A DNA stretch of 64,000 nt from Halosegnis rubeus (GTDB taxonomy: Archaea > Halobacteriota > Halobacteria > Halobacteriales > Haloarculaceae): contig NZ_QJOW01000005.1 of NCBI RefSeq assembly GCF_009184545.1, forward strand, positions 104,360-168,359, given 5' to 3'. The first letter of the stretch is position 1; each line of letters opens with the position of its first letter. The translations under genes and the position numbers were made by a program. The notes beneath the pieces are model-generated. The model searched no databases and was not told the DNA's origin. It was given only the letters and a program-made list of their open reading frames with translations. Positions 25,245 to 33,454 of this stretch are shown in pieces.

Positions 25245-25907
25245 ATGGGCCACCGCGCACTCGTTGCGTACGAACGCACAGACGGACAGTACACGCTCCA
25301 CTACAGCCATTGGGGCGCAGCGAACCTCAAGCTCAAGCACCGAATTTCGGCTGAGTCGCCGTTCGGTGGCGACGACACCAACTCCAAGTGGGCGAAACAG
25401 CTGCTGGCTGAACTGGCCGATGGCCTCGAGGCAGATGCGGTCGACGGCTACCTCGCTGACGAGGATCGACCGTCGACGGTCGTCGAGCCGAAGCCCCGCG
25501 CCACCGGGCTCACCCTCGACGAGATCATCGCTGACCATCTCGACTACCTCCACCACGAGGCGTTCTACGTGGTGTCACCGACCTTCGAGGTGACCGCCTA
25601 CCGGACGCTGTGGTTCGGCCTGCAGTACGATTCAGAGACAATCGACAACGGTGAGACGGTCGGGAACGGGGCGCTCGCGACCGTTCGGTGGCACGACGGC
25701 GAGCCGGTCGGCGACGGCCATCTGAAGGGGCAGTTCCGGGCGCTGAAGGACGTCGTCGGCGATATGGTCGACAAGGGGGTGTTCACGCCGTCGACGGCGA
25801 GGCAGTACCTCAAGCAGAAACTCGGCGAGTGGGTCGGCGAGCGCCAGGAACTGCGCATCCCTGGTGGTGAATCACCGTCGAAAACTGCGTCAGTCGACCG
25901 ATTATAA
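25245..25907 (+). CDS. DUF6735-like haloarchaeal protein
   Basis: A 220-residue protein whose start, MGHRALVAYER followed by YTLHYSHWGAANL, matches my memory of the DUF6735 family found on haloarchaeal plasmids and viruses. The ribosome site GAGGTGAT lies 6 bases before the ATG. The middle region has mixed strands and the end is basic. Biochemical role unknown. Confidence 0.65.
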   Translation: MGHRALVAYERTDGQYTLHYSHWGAANLKLKHRISAESPFGGDDTNSKWAKQLLAELADGLEADAVDGYLADEDRPSTVVEPKPRATGLTLDEIIADHLDYLHHEAFYVVSPTFEVTAYRTLWFGLQYDSETIDNGETVGNGALATVRWHDGEPVGDGHLKGQFRALKDVVGDMVDKGVFTPSTARQYLKQKLGEWVGERQELRIPGGESPSKTASVDRL

Positions 25908-25944
25908 CGCCAATCCCTTTCTGAGTCCCCACGAACGTCTGGAT

Positions 25945-26229
25945 ATGTCAGATCGGGCTGATGACGAGGTGCGAGTATGGCTCGTCGAACGTACCTACTC
26001 CGATGATGAACAGAACCTAATCATCCTCACCTACGCGACACCCGACGGCAAACAGTATTATCGGAAAGAGCGGGCACTCACGTCCTTCACCGATATTCGA
26101 GATACGACAGCGGCAGTCGATGCGGGGCCCGGCAATCTCGGCACGGTTGATGACCCCGATCTCCAGGACCAATACGCGGCCGAAGCGCAGCGAATGCAGG
26201 AGGTCCACGACCCGAACGACGTGATCTGA
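25945..26229 (+). CDS. Small acidic protein, unknown function
   Basis: A 94-residue protein with a strand-rich first half (VRVWLVERTYSDDEQNLIILTYATPDG) and an acidic helical tail. The ATG at 25945 is preferred over earlier in-frame codons that lie in a spacer of poor coding character. Same strand as its neighbours. No family recognised. Confidence 0.6.
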   Translation: MSDRADDEVRVWLVERTYSDDEQNLIILTYATPDGKQYYRKERALTSFTDIRDTTAAVDAGPGNLGTVDDPDLQDQYAAEAQRMQEVHDPNDVI

Positions 26230-26290
26230 TGCTCACCAGTAGACGTAGTCCCGTGCCATTGGTTATGTCGGAGGAGGCCGTAGACGGGGT

Positions 26291-27037
26291 ATGCGCGAAC
26301 TCGTCTTCGCCCTCGAATACGAGCCGGGGTGCAATAGGGTGGCGGATGCCCTTGCCGACTACCCCGACGCCCGTGTCCGCTCGCTTTCGTTGCACGCGAC
26401 TGCCGACCAACTTTGGCGAGTCGACCATGCCACCGGCACTCCGGACGCACTCGACGCCATCGAGGACGCGTTTCGAAACAGCGACTACTACGCCGACTGT
26501 CTCGCCACCGAGGACTGCGGCGCAACCCAAACCACCCGTGTCCTCGACCGCACGGACGACACGCTCGTCCTCTACTCCGACTGGGAGCGGACCCCTGCCT
26601 GTGCCTCAGTCCCCCACATCGCCCGCGACCACCTCGGCGACGGTGTGCTGTTCGAAACCCGTCACGAGGGCCGCCACTACACGTGGCGACTCATCCACTC
26701 CGGCGATGGCGACGTGGCGGCGTTCTTCGACGCTCTCAAAGTCGCCGTCGGGGAGTGCGCCCAGATGGAGATGCTCCGCACAGCGGACACAACATCAGCT
26801 AGGGGAAGCGACGGAACACCAAGTGGATTGCCTCCAGCCCAAGAGGCTGCTCTCCAGGCCGCCGTCGAACACGGCTACTACGAATCACCCCGCGAGGTCG
26901 ATGTTGGAGAACTCGCAGAGCATCTCGACGTGCCACGGTCAACACTCACCTACCGACTCCGTCGGGCGGAAGAACATTTGGCGAAGCAACATGTCGCCGG
27001 CGAGCGGGTAGCGGAAGAACGGCTGGCATCCCACTGA
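26291..27037 (+). CDS. HTH_10 (Bat-type) transcriptional regulator, probable metal-efflux controller
   Basis: A 248-residue regulator. The C-terminal 60 residues are the HTH_10 domain: LPPAQEAALQAAVEHGYYESP, then VGELAEHLDVPRSTLTYRLRRAEEHL, a hallmark of haloarchaeal Bat-like regulators. The N-terminal 170 residues form a ligand-binding-type domain containing several Cys and His (DYYADCLATEDCGA and others) that could sense metal. The gene is 61 bases upstream of the P1B ATPase and a 14-bp palindrome lies between them. Control of the pump by this protein is inferred. Confidence 0.75.
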   Translation: MRELVFALEYEPGCNRVADALADYPDARVRSLSLHATADQLWRVDHATGTPDALDAIEDAFRNSDYYADCLATEDCGATQTTRVLDRTDDTLVLYSDWERTPACASVPHIARDHLGDGVLFETRHEGRHYTWRLIHSGDGDVAAFFDALKVAVGECAQMEMLRTADTTSARGSDGTPSGLPPAQEAALQAAVEHGYYESPREVDVGELAEHLDVPRSTLTYRLRRAEEHLAKQHVAGERVAEERLASH

Positions 27038-27046
27038 GGGCCGTAG

Positions 27047-27060
27047 TTGGAATATTCCAA
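27047..27060. promoter_or_regulatory. 14-bp perfect palindrome between regulator and metal ATPase
   Basis: TTGGAATATTCCAA is fully self-complementary and sits 37 bases before the ATPase start at 27098, a position suited to an operator overlapping the core promoter. Confidence 0.6.
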
Positions 27061-27097
27061 CAAAGACATATCGAACTCCCGCTCCTACCGTGACGTG

Positions 27098-29470
27098 ATG
27101 ACAGAGAATCCGGACGCAGCAGGAGGAACGAGCGGCGGCGGACAGCGACGTGAGCTGACCGCCCGCCTCGCCGTTCCCGAGATGGACTGTCCCTCTTGCG
27201 CCCAAAAGGTGAACAAGAGCCTCCAGCGTGTCGACGGCATTACTGACGTCACGCTCCAGCCGACCACCGGCACGGCCAACGTCACGTACGACCCTGATCG
27301 AACTAGCGAAGCCGACGTAGTCAAGGCGATTGAAGGCGCCGGCTACGAGGTCGTCGGGGGCTCGGACGCCGAGGGCGATGATGAGGACAACCAGGCGGCC
27401 GATGGCGTCGACATCGCGCCACCATCGGAGGTCTGGACGAGTCCTCGCGCGAAGAAGACGTGGCTCGGCGCGGCGTTCGTCACGCTCGGCCTCCTCTTTG
27501 AGTTCCTCCTCACCGGACAGAACGCCACGGTGGCGAGCGTCCTCGAGTACCCGCTCCACATCGCAGATGTCCTGTTCCTCGGCGCCGTCGCCGCCAGCGG
27601 CATCCCCGTCGTCCGTAGCGGGTACTACTCCGCGAAGAACCGAAGCCTCGACATCGACCTGCTGATGGGAACGGCGATCATCGCGGCGACCGGTATCGGC
27701 TACTTCGTCGAGGCGGCGACGCTGGCCGTCCTATTCAGCATCGCCGAGCTGCTCGAGGACTACGCGATGGACAGGGCACGGGACTCCCTGCGCGAGCTGA
27801 TGGAACTCTCGCCCGACGAGGCGACCGTCCTTCGCGACGGTGAGGAAGTGACCGTTCCCGCCGAGGAGGTCGACGTTGGCGAGACCGTCGTCGTCCGCCC
27901 CGGCGACAAGATTCCGCTCGACGGAACGGTTATCGAAGGCGGGAGTGCAGTCGACCAGTCGCCGATCACGGGCGAGAGCGTCCCCGTCGACAAGCAGACG
28001 GGCGATGAGGTCTACGCCGGCGCGATCAACGAAGAGGGGTACCTCGAGGTAGAGGTCACCTCAACCGCTGGCGATTCGACGCTCTCGCGCATCATCGAGA
28101 TGGTCCAGGGCGCACAGGCGAAGAAGACCGAGTCTGAGCAGTTCGTCGACCGCTTCTCCGGCTACTACACACCCCTCGTCGTCGTGCTGGCAATCCTGAC
28201 CGCCGCAATCCCGCCGCTGGTCATCGCCGACCCCATCTCGGTCGACCTGGCCGGGTACGGGTTCACCTTCGCGAGCGACTGGCAGACGTGGTTCATCCGG
28301 GGGCTCACCCTGCTGGTGATCGCCTGTCCCTGTGCGTTCGTCATCTCGACGCCCGTCTCGGTGGTGTCGGGAATTACGAGCGCCGCGAAGAACGGCGTCC
28401 TGATCAAGGGCGGCAACTACCTCGAGGCGATGGGCGAAGTCGATGCCGTCGCGCTCGACAAGACGGGGACGCTCACGAAGGGCGAACTCGCCGTCACCGA
28501 TGTCGTCCCGGTCGGTGACACCACGGAGGACGATCTGCTCCGTCGCGCCGCCGGACTGGAGCGTCGCAGTGAGCACCCCATCGCTGCGGCCATTCTCGCC
28601 CGTGCTGAGGAGACGGGCGTGGGTAATCTGCCCGATGCGACGAGTTTCGAGAGCCTCACGGGGAAGGGCATCCGGGGCGAGATCGACGGCAAGACGTACT
28701 ATGCGGGCAAGCCCGCGCTCTTCGAGGAGCTGGGCTTCGACCTCGCTCGAGCACGCCGCGAGACGGACGGCGGCGTCGTAGCGGAAGAGTCGTCAGAGTC
28801 CGACGACGGGGCATTCGCCGAGGACGCGCTCACCTCACTGGAGCGGGAGGGCAAGACGGTCGTTATCGTCGGGACGGAGTCGGAACTGCTGGGTGCGATC
28901 GCCATCGCCGACGAGGTTCGCCCGGCCTCGAAGCGGGCTGTCGAACGCCTACACGAGCTGGGCGTCGAGCGCGTGGTGATGCTGACCGGCGACAACGAGG
29001 GCACCGCCCGCGCCATCGCCGAGCAGGTCGGTGTCGATGAGTATCGCGCCGAACTCCTGCCCGACGAGAAGGTCGACGCAGTCGAAGAGTTACAGGCGGA
29101 GTACGGGGAGGTTGCGATGGTCGGCGACGGCATCAATGACGCCCCCGCGCTCGCCACTGCGGAGGTCGGCATCGCGATGGGCGCGGCGGGCACCGACACC
29201 GCCCTCGAAACGGCTGATATTGCGTTGATGGGCGACGACATCGGGAAACTCCCGTACCTGTACGATCTGTCGCATACGGCCAACGGTGTGATCCGGCAAA
29301 ACATCTGGGCCAGCCTCGGCGTGAAGCTCCTACTCGCGCTAGGCGTGCCGCTGGGCCTGGTCAGCGTTGCGCTGGCAGTCGTTGTCGGAGATATGGGGAT
29401 GAGCCTCGGCGTCACCGGGAACGCGATGCGGTTGTCCCGGATTGAGCCCGATCGAATCATCGACGCCTGA
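27098..29470 (+). CDS. zntA: P1B-type heavy-metal ATPase, probably Zn/Cd/Pb efflux
   Basis: A 790-residue metal pump. The N-terminal HMA domain has MDCPSCAQKV (residues 28-37). The membrane domain follows, with the translocation motif CPC near residue 410, the phosphorylation loop DKTGT near 454, the SEHPI motif near 490 and the hinge GDGINDAP near 675. The last membrane helix has a DMG motif (VVVGDMGMSLG), which together with CPC points to the P1B-2 group exporting Zn2+, Cd2+ or Pb2+ rather than copper. The start at 27098 avoids an upstream TTG that falls inside the palindrome. The HTH_10 regulator precedes it. A T6 terminator-like run follows at 29502-29507. Confidence 0.9.
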   Translation: MTENPDAAGGTSGGGQRRELTARLAVPEMDCPSCAQKVNKSLQRVDGITDVTLQPTTGTANVTYDPDRTSEADVVKAIEGAGYEVVGGSDAEGDDEDNQAADGVDIAPPSEVWTSPRAKKTWLGAAFVTLGLLFEFLLTGQNATVASVLEYPLHIADVLFLGAVAASGIPVVRSGYYSAKNRSLDIDLLMGTAIIAATGIGYFVEAATLAVLFSIAELLEDYAMDRARDSLRELMELSPDEATVLRDGEEVTVPAEEVDVGETVVVRPGDKIPLDGTVIEGGSAVDQSPITGESVPVDKQTGDEVYAGAINEEGYLEVEVTSTAGDSTLSRIIEMVQGAQAKKTESEQFVDRFSGYYTPLVVVLAILTAAIPPLVIADPISVDLAGYGFTFASDWQTWFIRGLTLLVIACPCAFVISTPVSVVSGITSAAKNGVLIKGGNYLEAMGEVDAVALDKTGTLTKGELAVTDVVPVGDTTEDDLLRRAAGLERRSEHPIAAAILARAEETGVGNLPDATSFESLTGKGIRGEIDGKTYYAGKPALFEELGFDLARARRETDGGVVAEESSESDDGAFAEDALTSLEREGKTVVIVGTESELLGAIAIADEVRPASKRAVERLHELGVERVVMLTGDNEGTARAIAEQVGVDEYRAELLPDEKVDAVEELQAEYGEVAMVGDGINDAPALATAEVGIAMGAAGTDTALETADIALMGDDIGKLPYLYDLSHTANGVIRQNIWASLGVKLLLALGVPLGLVSVALAVVVGDMGMSLGVTGNAMRLSRIEPDRIIDA

Positions 29471-29501
29471 TTCTGCGGCGGGAAGTGCGGGCAGGACGCT
29501 C

Positions 29502-29507
29502 TTTTTT
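29502..29507 (+). terminator. T-run terminator after the metal ATPase gene
   Basis: TTTTTT at 29502-29507, 32 bases after the stop codon. T-runs suffice for archaeal termination. Confidence 0.5.
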
Positions 29508-29565
29508 CGGGACTTACCTCCGCTACATCGAGACAAGTTGTGGTTTGTCTGGGGCAGAAAGGACT

Positions 29566-29583
29566 GAGCCCCACCGTGGGCTC
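29566..29583 (+). promoter_or_regulatory. Hairpin before the gene at 29592 (divergent variant)
   Basis: Perfect arms GAGCCC and GGGCTC around a CACCGT loop, 8 bases before the ATG. It occupies the same place as the leader hairpins but lacks their purine-rich loop; a GGTTTGT box lies further upstream at 29542-29548. Confidence 0.4.
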
Positions 29584-29591
29584 GTGATTTG

Positions 29592-30014
29592 ATGCCCGAG
29601 AATCCAGACGACGATCCATTCCACGATTGCGAGTTAGGTCCTGACGCAGTCCTCGGGACGCGCACCTTCCACGATGTCCTGTTCACCGACGACACGGAGA
29701 CGCCGATGAACGTGGTAACCGGTGAGACGCCCGCCCATTCGCAGGCGACTGTCAAGGAGGCAAAGGAGTTCGCTGCGAGTGTTGACACCGACACGCCACA
29801 GATCGCACTTCCGGCGTCAGTCGAAACGCAAATCGAGACGCAGAGTAAGCCCTACACGTCGGCTGCGTTCTTCCACTTCAAGGCGACAGGCTCGCTCGAA
29901 CGCCACCGCGCCTACCACGCCGCCTACGAGGCGGACGCGTTCGCGGTCGACTTCGAGGCCGACTACGCGTCGGGCGATCTAACCATCACAGTCGACCGAG
30001 CGAACGAGTCCTAA
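29592..30014 (+). CDS. Hypothetical acidic protein
   Basis: A 140-residue acidic protein with mixed strands and helices. It contains the phrase AAFFHFKATGSLERHRAYHAAYEA (split here as a His/Ala-rich helix, about residues 90-113). No Cys motif. The ATG at 29592 is preferred to the TTG just before it. It belongs to the + strand cassette series. Unknown function. Confidence 0.65.
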   Translation: MPENPDDDPFHDCELGPDAVLGTRTFHDVLFTDDTETPMNVVTGETPAHSQATVKEAKEFAASVDTDTPQIALPASVETQIETQSKPYTSAAFFHFKATGSLERHRAYHAAYEADAFAVDFEADYASGDLTITVDRANES

Positions 30015-30042
30015 AAATCGACCGCTAGATCAGGTTTTTCGA

Positions 30043-30065
30043 GCGCCGGCGATGGGTGCCGGCGC
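30043..30065 (+). promoter_or_regulatory. Leader hairpin element (copy 4)
   Basis: GGTTTTTCGA box, perfect 8-bp arms GCGCCGGC and GCCGGCGC, loop GATGGGT. It precedes the gene at 30121 by 55 bases. An ATG inside the loop should not be taken as the gene start. Confidence 0.65.
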
Positions 30066-30120
30066 AGCTGGAGCGAGCGAGCAATCACTCCCGGTGCGTC
30101 GGCGTTTCGAGGTGTTCGAG

Positions 30121-30612
30121 ATGCACATGGTAATTTACGCTCTGGTAGAAGAATCGACCCACGACGGCGCACTGGCCACCGGAAATTCGGTGTTCGACCG
30201 CCTGGTCGGCGCGGACCCACACGCCGGCGCCGTCTTCGATTACTATGTGACCTTCGACGAGGAGGACACGTCCGTTGCGGGGAAGGCACGATGGGGGGAG
30301 TTGCCGACGGCAGCCCCCGTCGACTCCGATGACGGCCAGGACCTGCTCGAGCGCGGCTGGGAGGCGACGAAGGAGGAATTCGAGCGTAATCTCGACCGGG
30401 TGAAGGAGGCCATCGACGAGCTCTCCGACGAGGAGATCATGCGCGACGAGGACCTCGCCCGACACGCCTTCCACCAGGTCGGTGCGTACGACGGCCCGAC
30501 GATCTTCCTGTACACCGAACACGGAACCGGCATTCGTCACCGTGGACAGCTGGATCGACTCCTCGAGGAGAGTGAGGAGCTCTGGATCGTACCCGCTGAC
30601 GTCCACTTCTGA
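30121..30612 (+). CDS. Hypothetical protein ending in a WIVPADVHF-type motif
   Basis: A 163-residue protein. The start at 30121 has GAGGTG at 30109-30114 with 6-base spacing, better than the ATG inside the upstream hairpin. It has an acidic helix (residues 85-125) and a strand-rich end (TIFLYTEHGTG, then EELWIVPADVHF) resembling part of the protein encoded at 22009. The following gene starts 4 bases later, so the two form an operon. Function unknown. Confidence 0.65.
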   Translation: MHMVIYALVEESTHDGALATGNSVFDRLVGADPHAGAVFDYYVTFDEEDTSVAGKARWGELPTAAPVDSDDGQDLLERGWEATKEEFERNLDRVKEAIDELSDEEIMRDEDLARHAFHQVGAYDGPTIFLYTEHGTGIRHRGQLDRLLEESEELWIVPADVHF

Positions 30613-30615
30613 ATA

Positions 30616-30981
30616 ATGCCCAGGATCACCAACTGGCGACGCGAGAGCCGCTCGCCGACGCTTGCGTATCGGAACGCCGAGACCGGTGCGCGAGCCGTCC
30701 TGCATCGAGCCCCGGATTCCTACCGGTACAAGTGGCGCGGGGTGATTCTCGTCGACGGCTACCCGGTGTGGTCGCGGGGATACGAGACGAAGGACGCGAC
30801 GTCGTTCCGTGACGAACTCCGGGAGCGGCCGGCCCCGGACCTCAGCTGCCCGGAGTGTCCGAACAACGACGTTCGCGTCGGCGAGAAGGCAGCAGACGGG
30901 GCGAAAATCCAGCGATGGTACGACTGCCCCGACTGTGGGTACGAAGCCCCCTCACGCATCGTCTACGGCGCCGAACGGTGA
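30616..30981 (+). CDS. Zinc-ribbon protein of the cassette series
   Basis: A 121-residue protein. The first 75 residues are basic and beta-rich (ARAVLHRAPDSYRYKWRG); the C-terminus is a zinc ribbon with CPECPNND near residue 77 and CPDCGYEA near 106. It could bind nucleic acid. Coupled to the preceding gene by a 3-base gap. Confidence 0.7.
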   Translation: MPRITNWRRESRSPTLAYRNAETGARAVLHRAPDSYRYKWRGVILVDGYPVWSRGYETKDATSFRDELRERPAPDLSCPECPNNDVRVGEKAADGAKIQRWYDCPDCGYEAPSRIVYGAER

Positions 30982-31010
30982 GTGAGTGAGCATTGGACGC
31001 TGTTTTTCGG

Positions 31011-31033
31011 CCGGGCACGAGGTGGTGGCCCGG
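31011..31033 (+). promoter_or_regulatory. Leader hairpin element (copy 5)
   Basis: CTGTTTTTCGG box, arm CCGGGC, loop ACGAGGTGGTG, arm GCCCGG; 21 bases before the start at 31055. The arm sequence differs fully from most copies yet pairing is preserved. Confidence 0.6.
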
Positions 31034-31054
31034 GACGACCGGGTTAGTCAACCA

Positions 31055-31450
31055 ATGACCCTCGAAGTACTTGACCGACACAGCGAGGCACTGTTCGAGT
31101 TCCTCTGGTGCCCCGTCTGCGGGCAGGAGGTCTTCACTCACATCCCCTTCGAGGGGGTGTTCTGCAAGAACTGCAACACCCAGGTCGAACTCAAAGAATC
31201 CCGAGAGACGCGCGGCTACGAGGAGGCCGTGCTCGCCTGCTTCGATTCAACCACGACCTGGAACCTCCACGTCGACGAGAAACTGCGGCGCGACCTGCCT
31301 GATGGGTCGGCCCGCGTGAAAATCTTCGGCGCACCGGGCGCCTACAAGGTCGACTGGTGGAGTCCAGAGCCGGGTGAGGACTGGGACCCTGTCAAGCGCG
31401 GCGAGTTCGATGACGTCGAGGAACCAAACGAGGTGGCGCATCTCGCATAG
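31055..31450 (+). CDS. Zinc-ribbon protein, unknown function
   Basis: A 131-residue protein. CPVCGQ (near residue 19) and CKNCNT (near residue 38) form a zinc ribbon. The rest is strand-rich with Trp/Pro motifs (YKVDWWSPEPGEDWDPVK). The ATG at 31055 excludes upstream in-frame codons located in the hairpin. It has its own leader element. Confidence 0.7.
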   Translation: MTLEVLDRHSEALFEFLWCPVCGQEVFTHIPFEGVFCKNCNTQVELKESRETRGYEEAVLACFDSTTTWNLHVDEKLRRDLPDGSARVKIFGAPGAYKVDWWSPEPGEDWDPVKRGEFDDVEEPNEVAHLA

Positions 31451-31488
31451 CGAAGTTCGAATATCGACAACTCGTGATGTCGTTTCTG

Positions 31489-31509
31489 CGCCGGTGAGGG
31501 GTGCCGGCG
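31489..31509 (+). promoter_or_regulatory. Leader hairpin element (copy 6)
   Basis: CGTTTCTG box, arm CGCCGG, loop TGAGGGGTG, arm CCGGCG. It lies 77 bases before the HNH gene start at 31587, the longest gap of the series. Confidence 0.65.
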
Positions 31510-31586
31510 AGCCAGTGCGGGTCCTGAATATTCATATACCAAGATGGGTGAATCCGTCCGCGATTGGTGACGCCACCGGTGAGAAC

Positions 31587-32807
31587 ATGAGTCCGAGTCG
31601 TATTCCCGCTGAGAAACTCATAGAGGAACTCCAATCCATTGCGGATCAACTCGGTCGGCCGCCCTCACTCCGTGAAATAGACGAATTGAGCTCCTATTCG
31701 AGATCAACATATCAAGACCGGTTCGGGAGCTGGAACGACGCAGTAGAGGAAGCAGGGCTGGAACCGATGCACAGTAGCACAGCGAATATCGAAGACCGAG
31801 AGCTACTGGAGGAACTTGATCGACTAACTGAAAAACTAGATAGGACACCGCGCCAGCAGGATATGAAGCAGCAAGGGAGGTACAGCGTAACGACGTATCA
31901 GAATCGATTCGGCAGCTGGAACGATGCTCTGCGAAAAGCGGGTCATCAGCCTACAAAACAGTGGAAAGTGAACTGTGACGAACTCCTTGCCGAGTTACGG
32001 CGTCTCGGAAGCCGACTTGGTTCGTCGCCGACCGCTGCCGAAATGGATGAGGAAGGGACGTTCAGTAGCTGGGTGTACCTATCGGAGTTCGGTAGCTGGA
32101 ACGAGGCGCTGGAGGCCGCGGGATATGGCTCAAACCAGCCGGATGCGCTGTCCCGAGCCGAACTTCAGACGGAACTCGAACGCCTGATTGATGAGTTGGA
32201 TCGAACCCCTCGCAAGCGGGATATGATCGAGCATGGGGAATACAGCCCCGAACCCTACAGGCGGAGATTTGGGTCGTGGAATGCTGCGCTTCAATCGGTT
32301 GGAGCCTCGCTAAACCAACCGGATCCCTTCACCGAGGAGGAAGCCTGTAAGGAGCTACGGACCCTCTACAAGCGGTTGGGTCGCCCACCGACGACAACAG
32401 ACGTTCGAAAATATGGGTCCTGTTCGCCTGTTCCAATCCGGCGAATCTTCTCATCGTGGGAAGCGGCACTCCGGGCAAGTGATCAACAAATACTGGAGGA
32501 GTACCTGCTGCGAAAGACCCTCCGACCCACGCAGCGGTTCGGCGAGAATTGGCACATCAAGCGCGAAGAGGTCATCCGCCGGGACAATGAACAGTGCGTT
32601 TGGTGTGGAATGGCTCGCGAACGGCATCAGGACGAATACGGGATGGATCTTCACGTCCATCATCGAATCCCGCGGTCAGAGTTTGTCGGAGCTTCCGATC
32701 AAGGACTCGAGGATGCCGACGTGCGGCAGAACTTACTGACAGTCTGTGCGGGCTGTCACAGACAACTCGAACAGCTCCCGATTCAACCTCTTCCACCGCC
32801 CGAATGA
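31587..32807 (+). CDS. HNH nuclease with five homing-endonuclease-associated repeats
   Basis: A 406-residue protein. Five repeats of about 55 residues share the pattern ELxxLxxxLGRxP, a short acidic linker, and FGSWNxALxxAG, the repeat found with homing-type HNH proteins, probably DNA-reading helix-turn-helix units. Residues 335-400 are the HNH domain: CVWCGMAR, then LHVHHRIPRS, NLLTV and CAGCHRQLE, with all zinc and catalytic residues present. It may act as a mobile site-specific nuclease or as a restriction enzyme. It is not inside any gene or intron that I can see, so it appears free-standing. Confidence 0.8.
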   Translation: MSPSRIPAEKLIEELQSIADQLGRPPSLREIDELSSYSRSTYQDRFGSWNDAVEEAGLEPMHSSTANIEDRELLEELDRLTEKLDRTPRQQDMKQQGRYSVTTYQNRFGSWNDALRKAGHQPTKQWKVNCDELLAELRRLGSRLGSSPTAAEMDEEGTFSSWVYLSEFGSWNEALEAAGYGSNQPDALSRAELQTELERLIDELDRTPRKRDMIEHGEYSPEPYRRRFGSWNAALQSVGASLNQPDPFTEEEACKELRTLYKRLGRPPTTTDVRKYGSCSPVPIRRIFSSWEAALRASDQQILEEYLLRKTLRPTQRFGENWHIKREEVIRRDNEQCVWCGMARERHQDEYGMDLHVHHRIPRSEFVGASDQGLEDADVRQNLLTVCAGCHRQLEQLPIQPLPPPE

Positions 32808-32825
32808 ACGGAGCGAGTTGTTTTT

Positions 32826-32848
32826 GCGCCGGTGAGGGGTGCCGGCGC
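32826..32848 (+). promoter_or_regulatory. Leader hairpin element (copy 7)
   Basis: TTGTTTTT box, perfect 7-bp arms GCGCCGG and CCGGCGC, loop TGAGGGGTG; 20 bases before the start at 32869. Confidence 0.7.
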
Positions 32849-32868
32849 ACACGTGCCGGCGATGATCG

Positions 32869-33441
32869 ATGTCGACACGGAGTCAACTCAGATTCGTCGA
32901 ACGAGTGGACCAGGACGGCGAACCAACCGATAACGACCGCGTCGCGCAAGTGTACCGACATTCGGATGGCTACCCGGAGAGCGTGCTTCGCGATCTTGCG
33001 CAGTTGAAGGAACTTCTCGACGCGACCCGTGCCGAGCGAGGACCGGGTTACACGGCAGCGTCGTTCGTGTTCCTCGACAAGCTCTCGACGATCGACCTGT
33101 ATCTGGATGGTGACCCAGATCGAACAATCGACGCAACACAGCCAGCGGATCTCCTCGAGCCGGACAATATGGAGCACCTCGACCAGCCGATGTTCCTGCT
33201 CGGACACGGCGTCGAGAACCCAGCCGACGGCATTCACGGCGACGAGGAGTACCTCTACGTCGTCGAGCTCCCGACCCGGAACCCGTTCGAGGAGCCGTCC
33301 GAGTGGACCGTCAAGGTGAGTGGTCACTCCGCCTTCCCGCGCTGGGATGGTCCGACCGAGGGAGCCTTCGAGCGGGCCAGCTGGCAGTTCCACGGCCCGC
33401 TTGAGCACGCGCTCGAAGAGGTGGTCGCTGAGCCGGCGTGA
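32869..33441 (+). CDS. Hypothetical acidic protein of the cassette series
   Basis: A 190-residue acidic protein with an alternating helix-strand pattern. It includes EEYLYVVELPTRNPF near residue 125 and a Trp-rich end segment. No motif that I recognise. An ATG at 32862 in another frame is discounted. It is convergent with the Mrr-like gene, with 13 bases between the two. Confidence 0.65.
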   Translation: MSTRSQLRFVERVDQDGEPTDNDRVAQVYRHSDGYPESVLRDLAQLKELLDATRAERGPGYTAASFVFLDKLSTIDLYLDGDPDRTIDATQPADLLEPDNMEHLDQPMFLLGHGVENPADGIHGDEEYLYVVELPTRNPFEEPSEWTVKVSGHSAFPRWDGPTEGAFERASWQFHGPLEHALEEVVAEPA

Positions 33442-33454
33442 ACGCTTAGCCCGC

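Noticed and set aside
30052..30120. Upstream start for the gene at 30121
   Set aside because: That ATG is in the loop of a perfect hairpin with no ribosome site, while GAGGTG is well placed before 30121.
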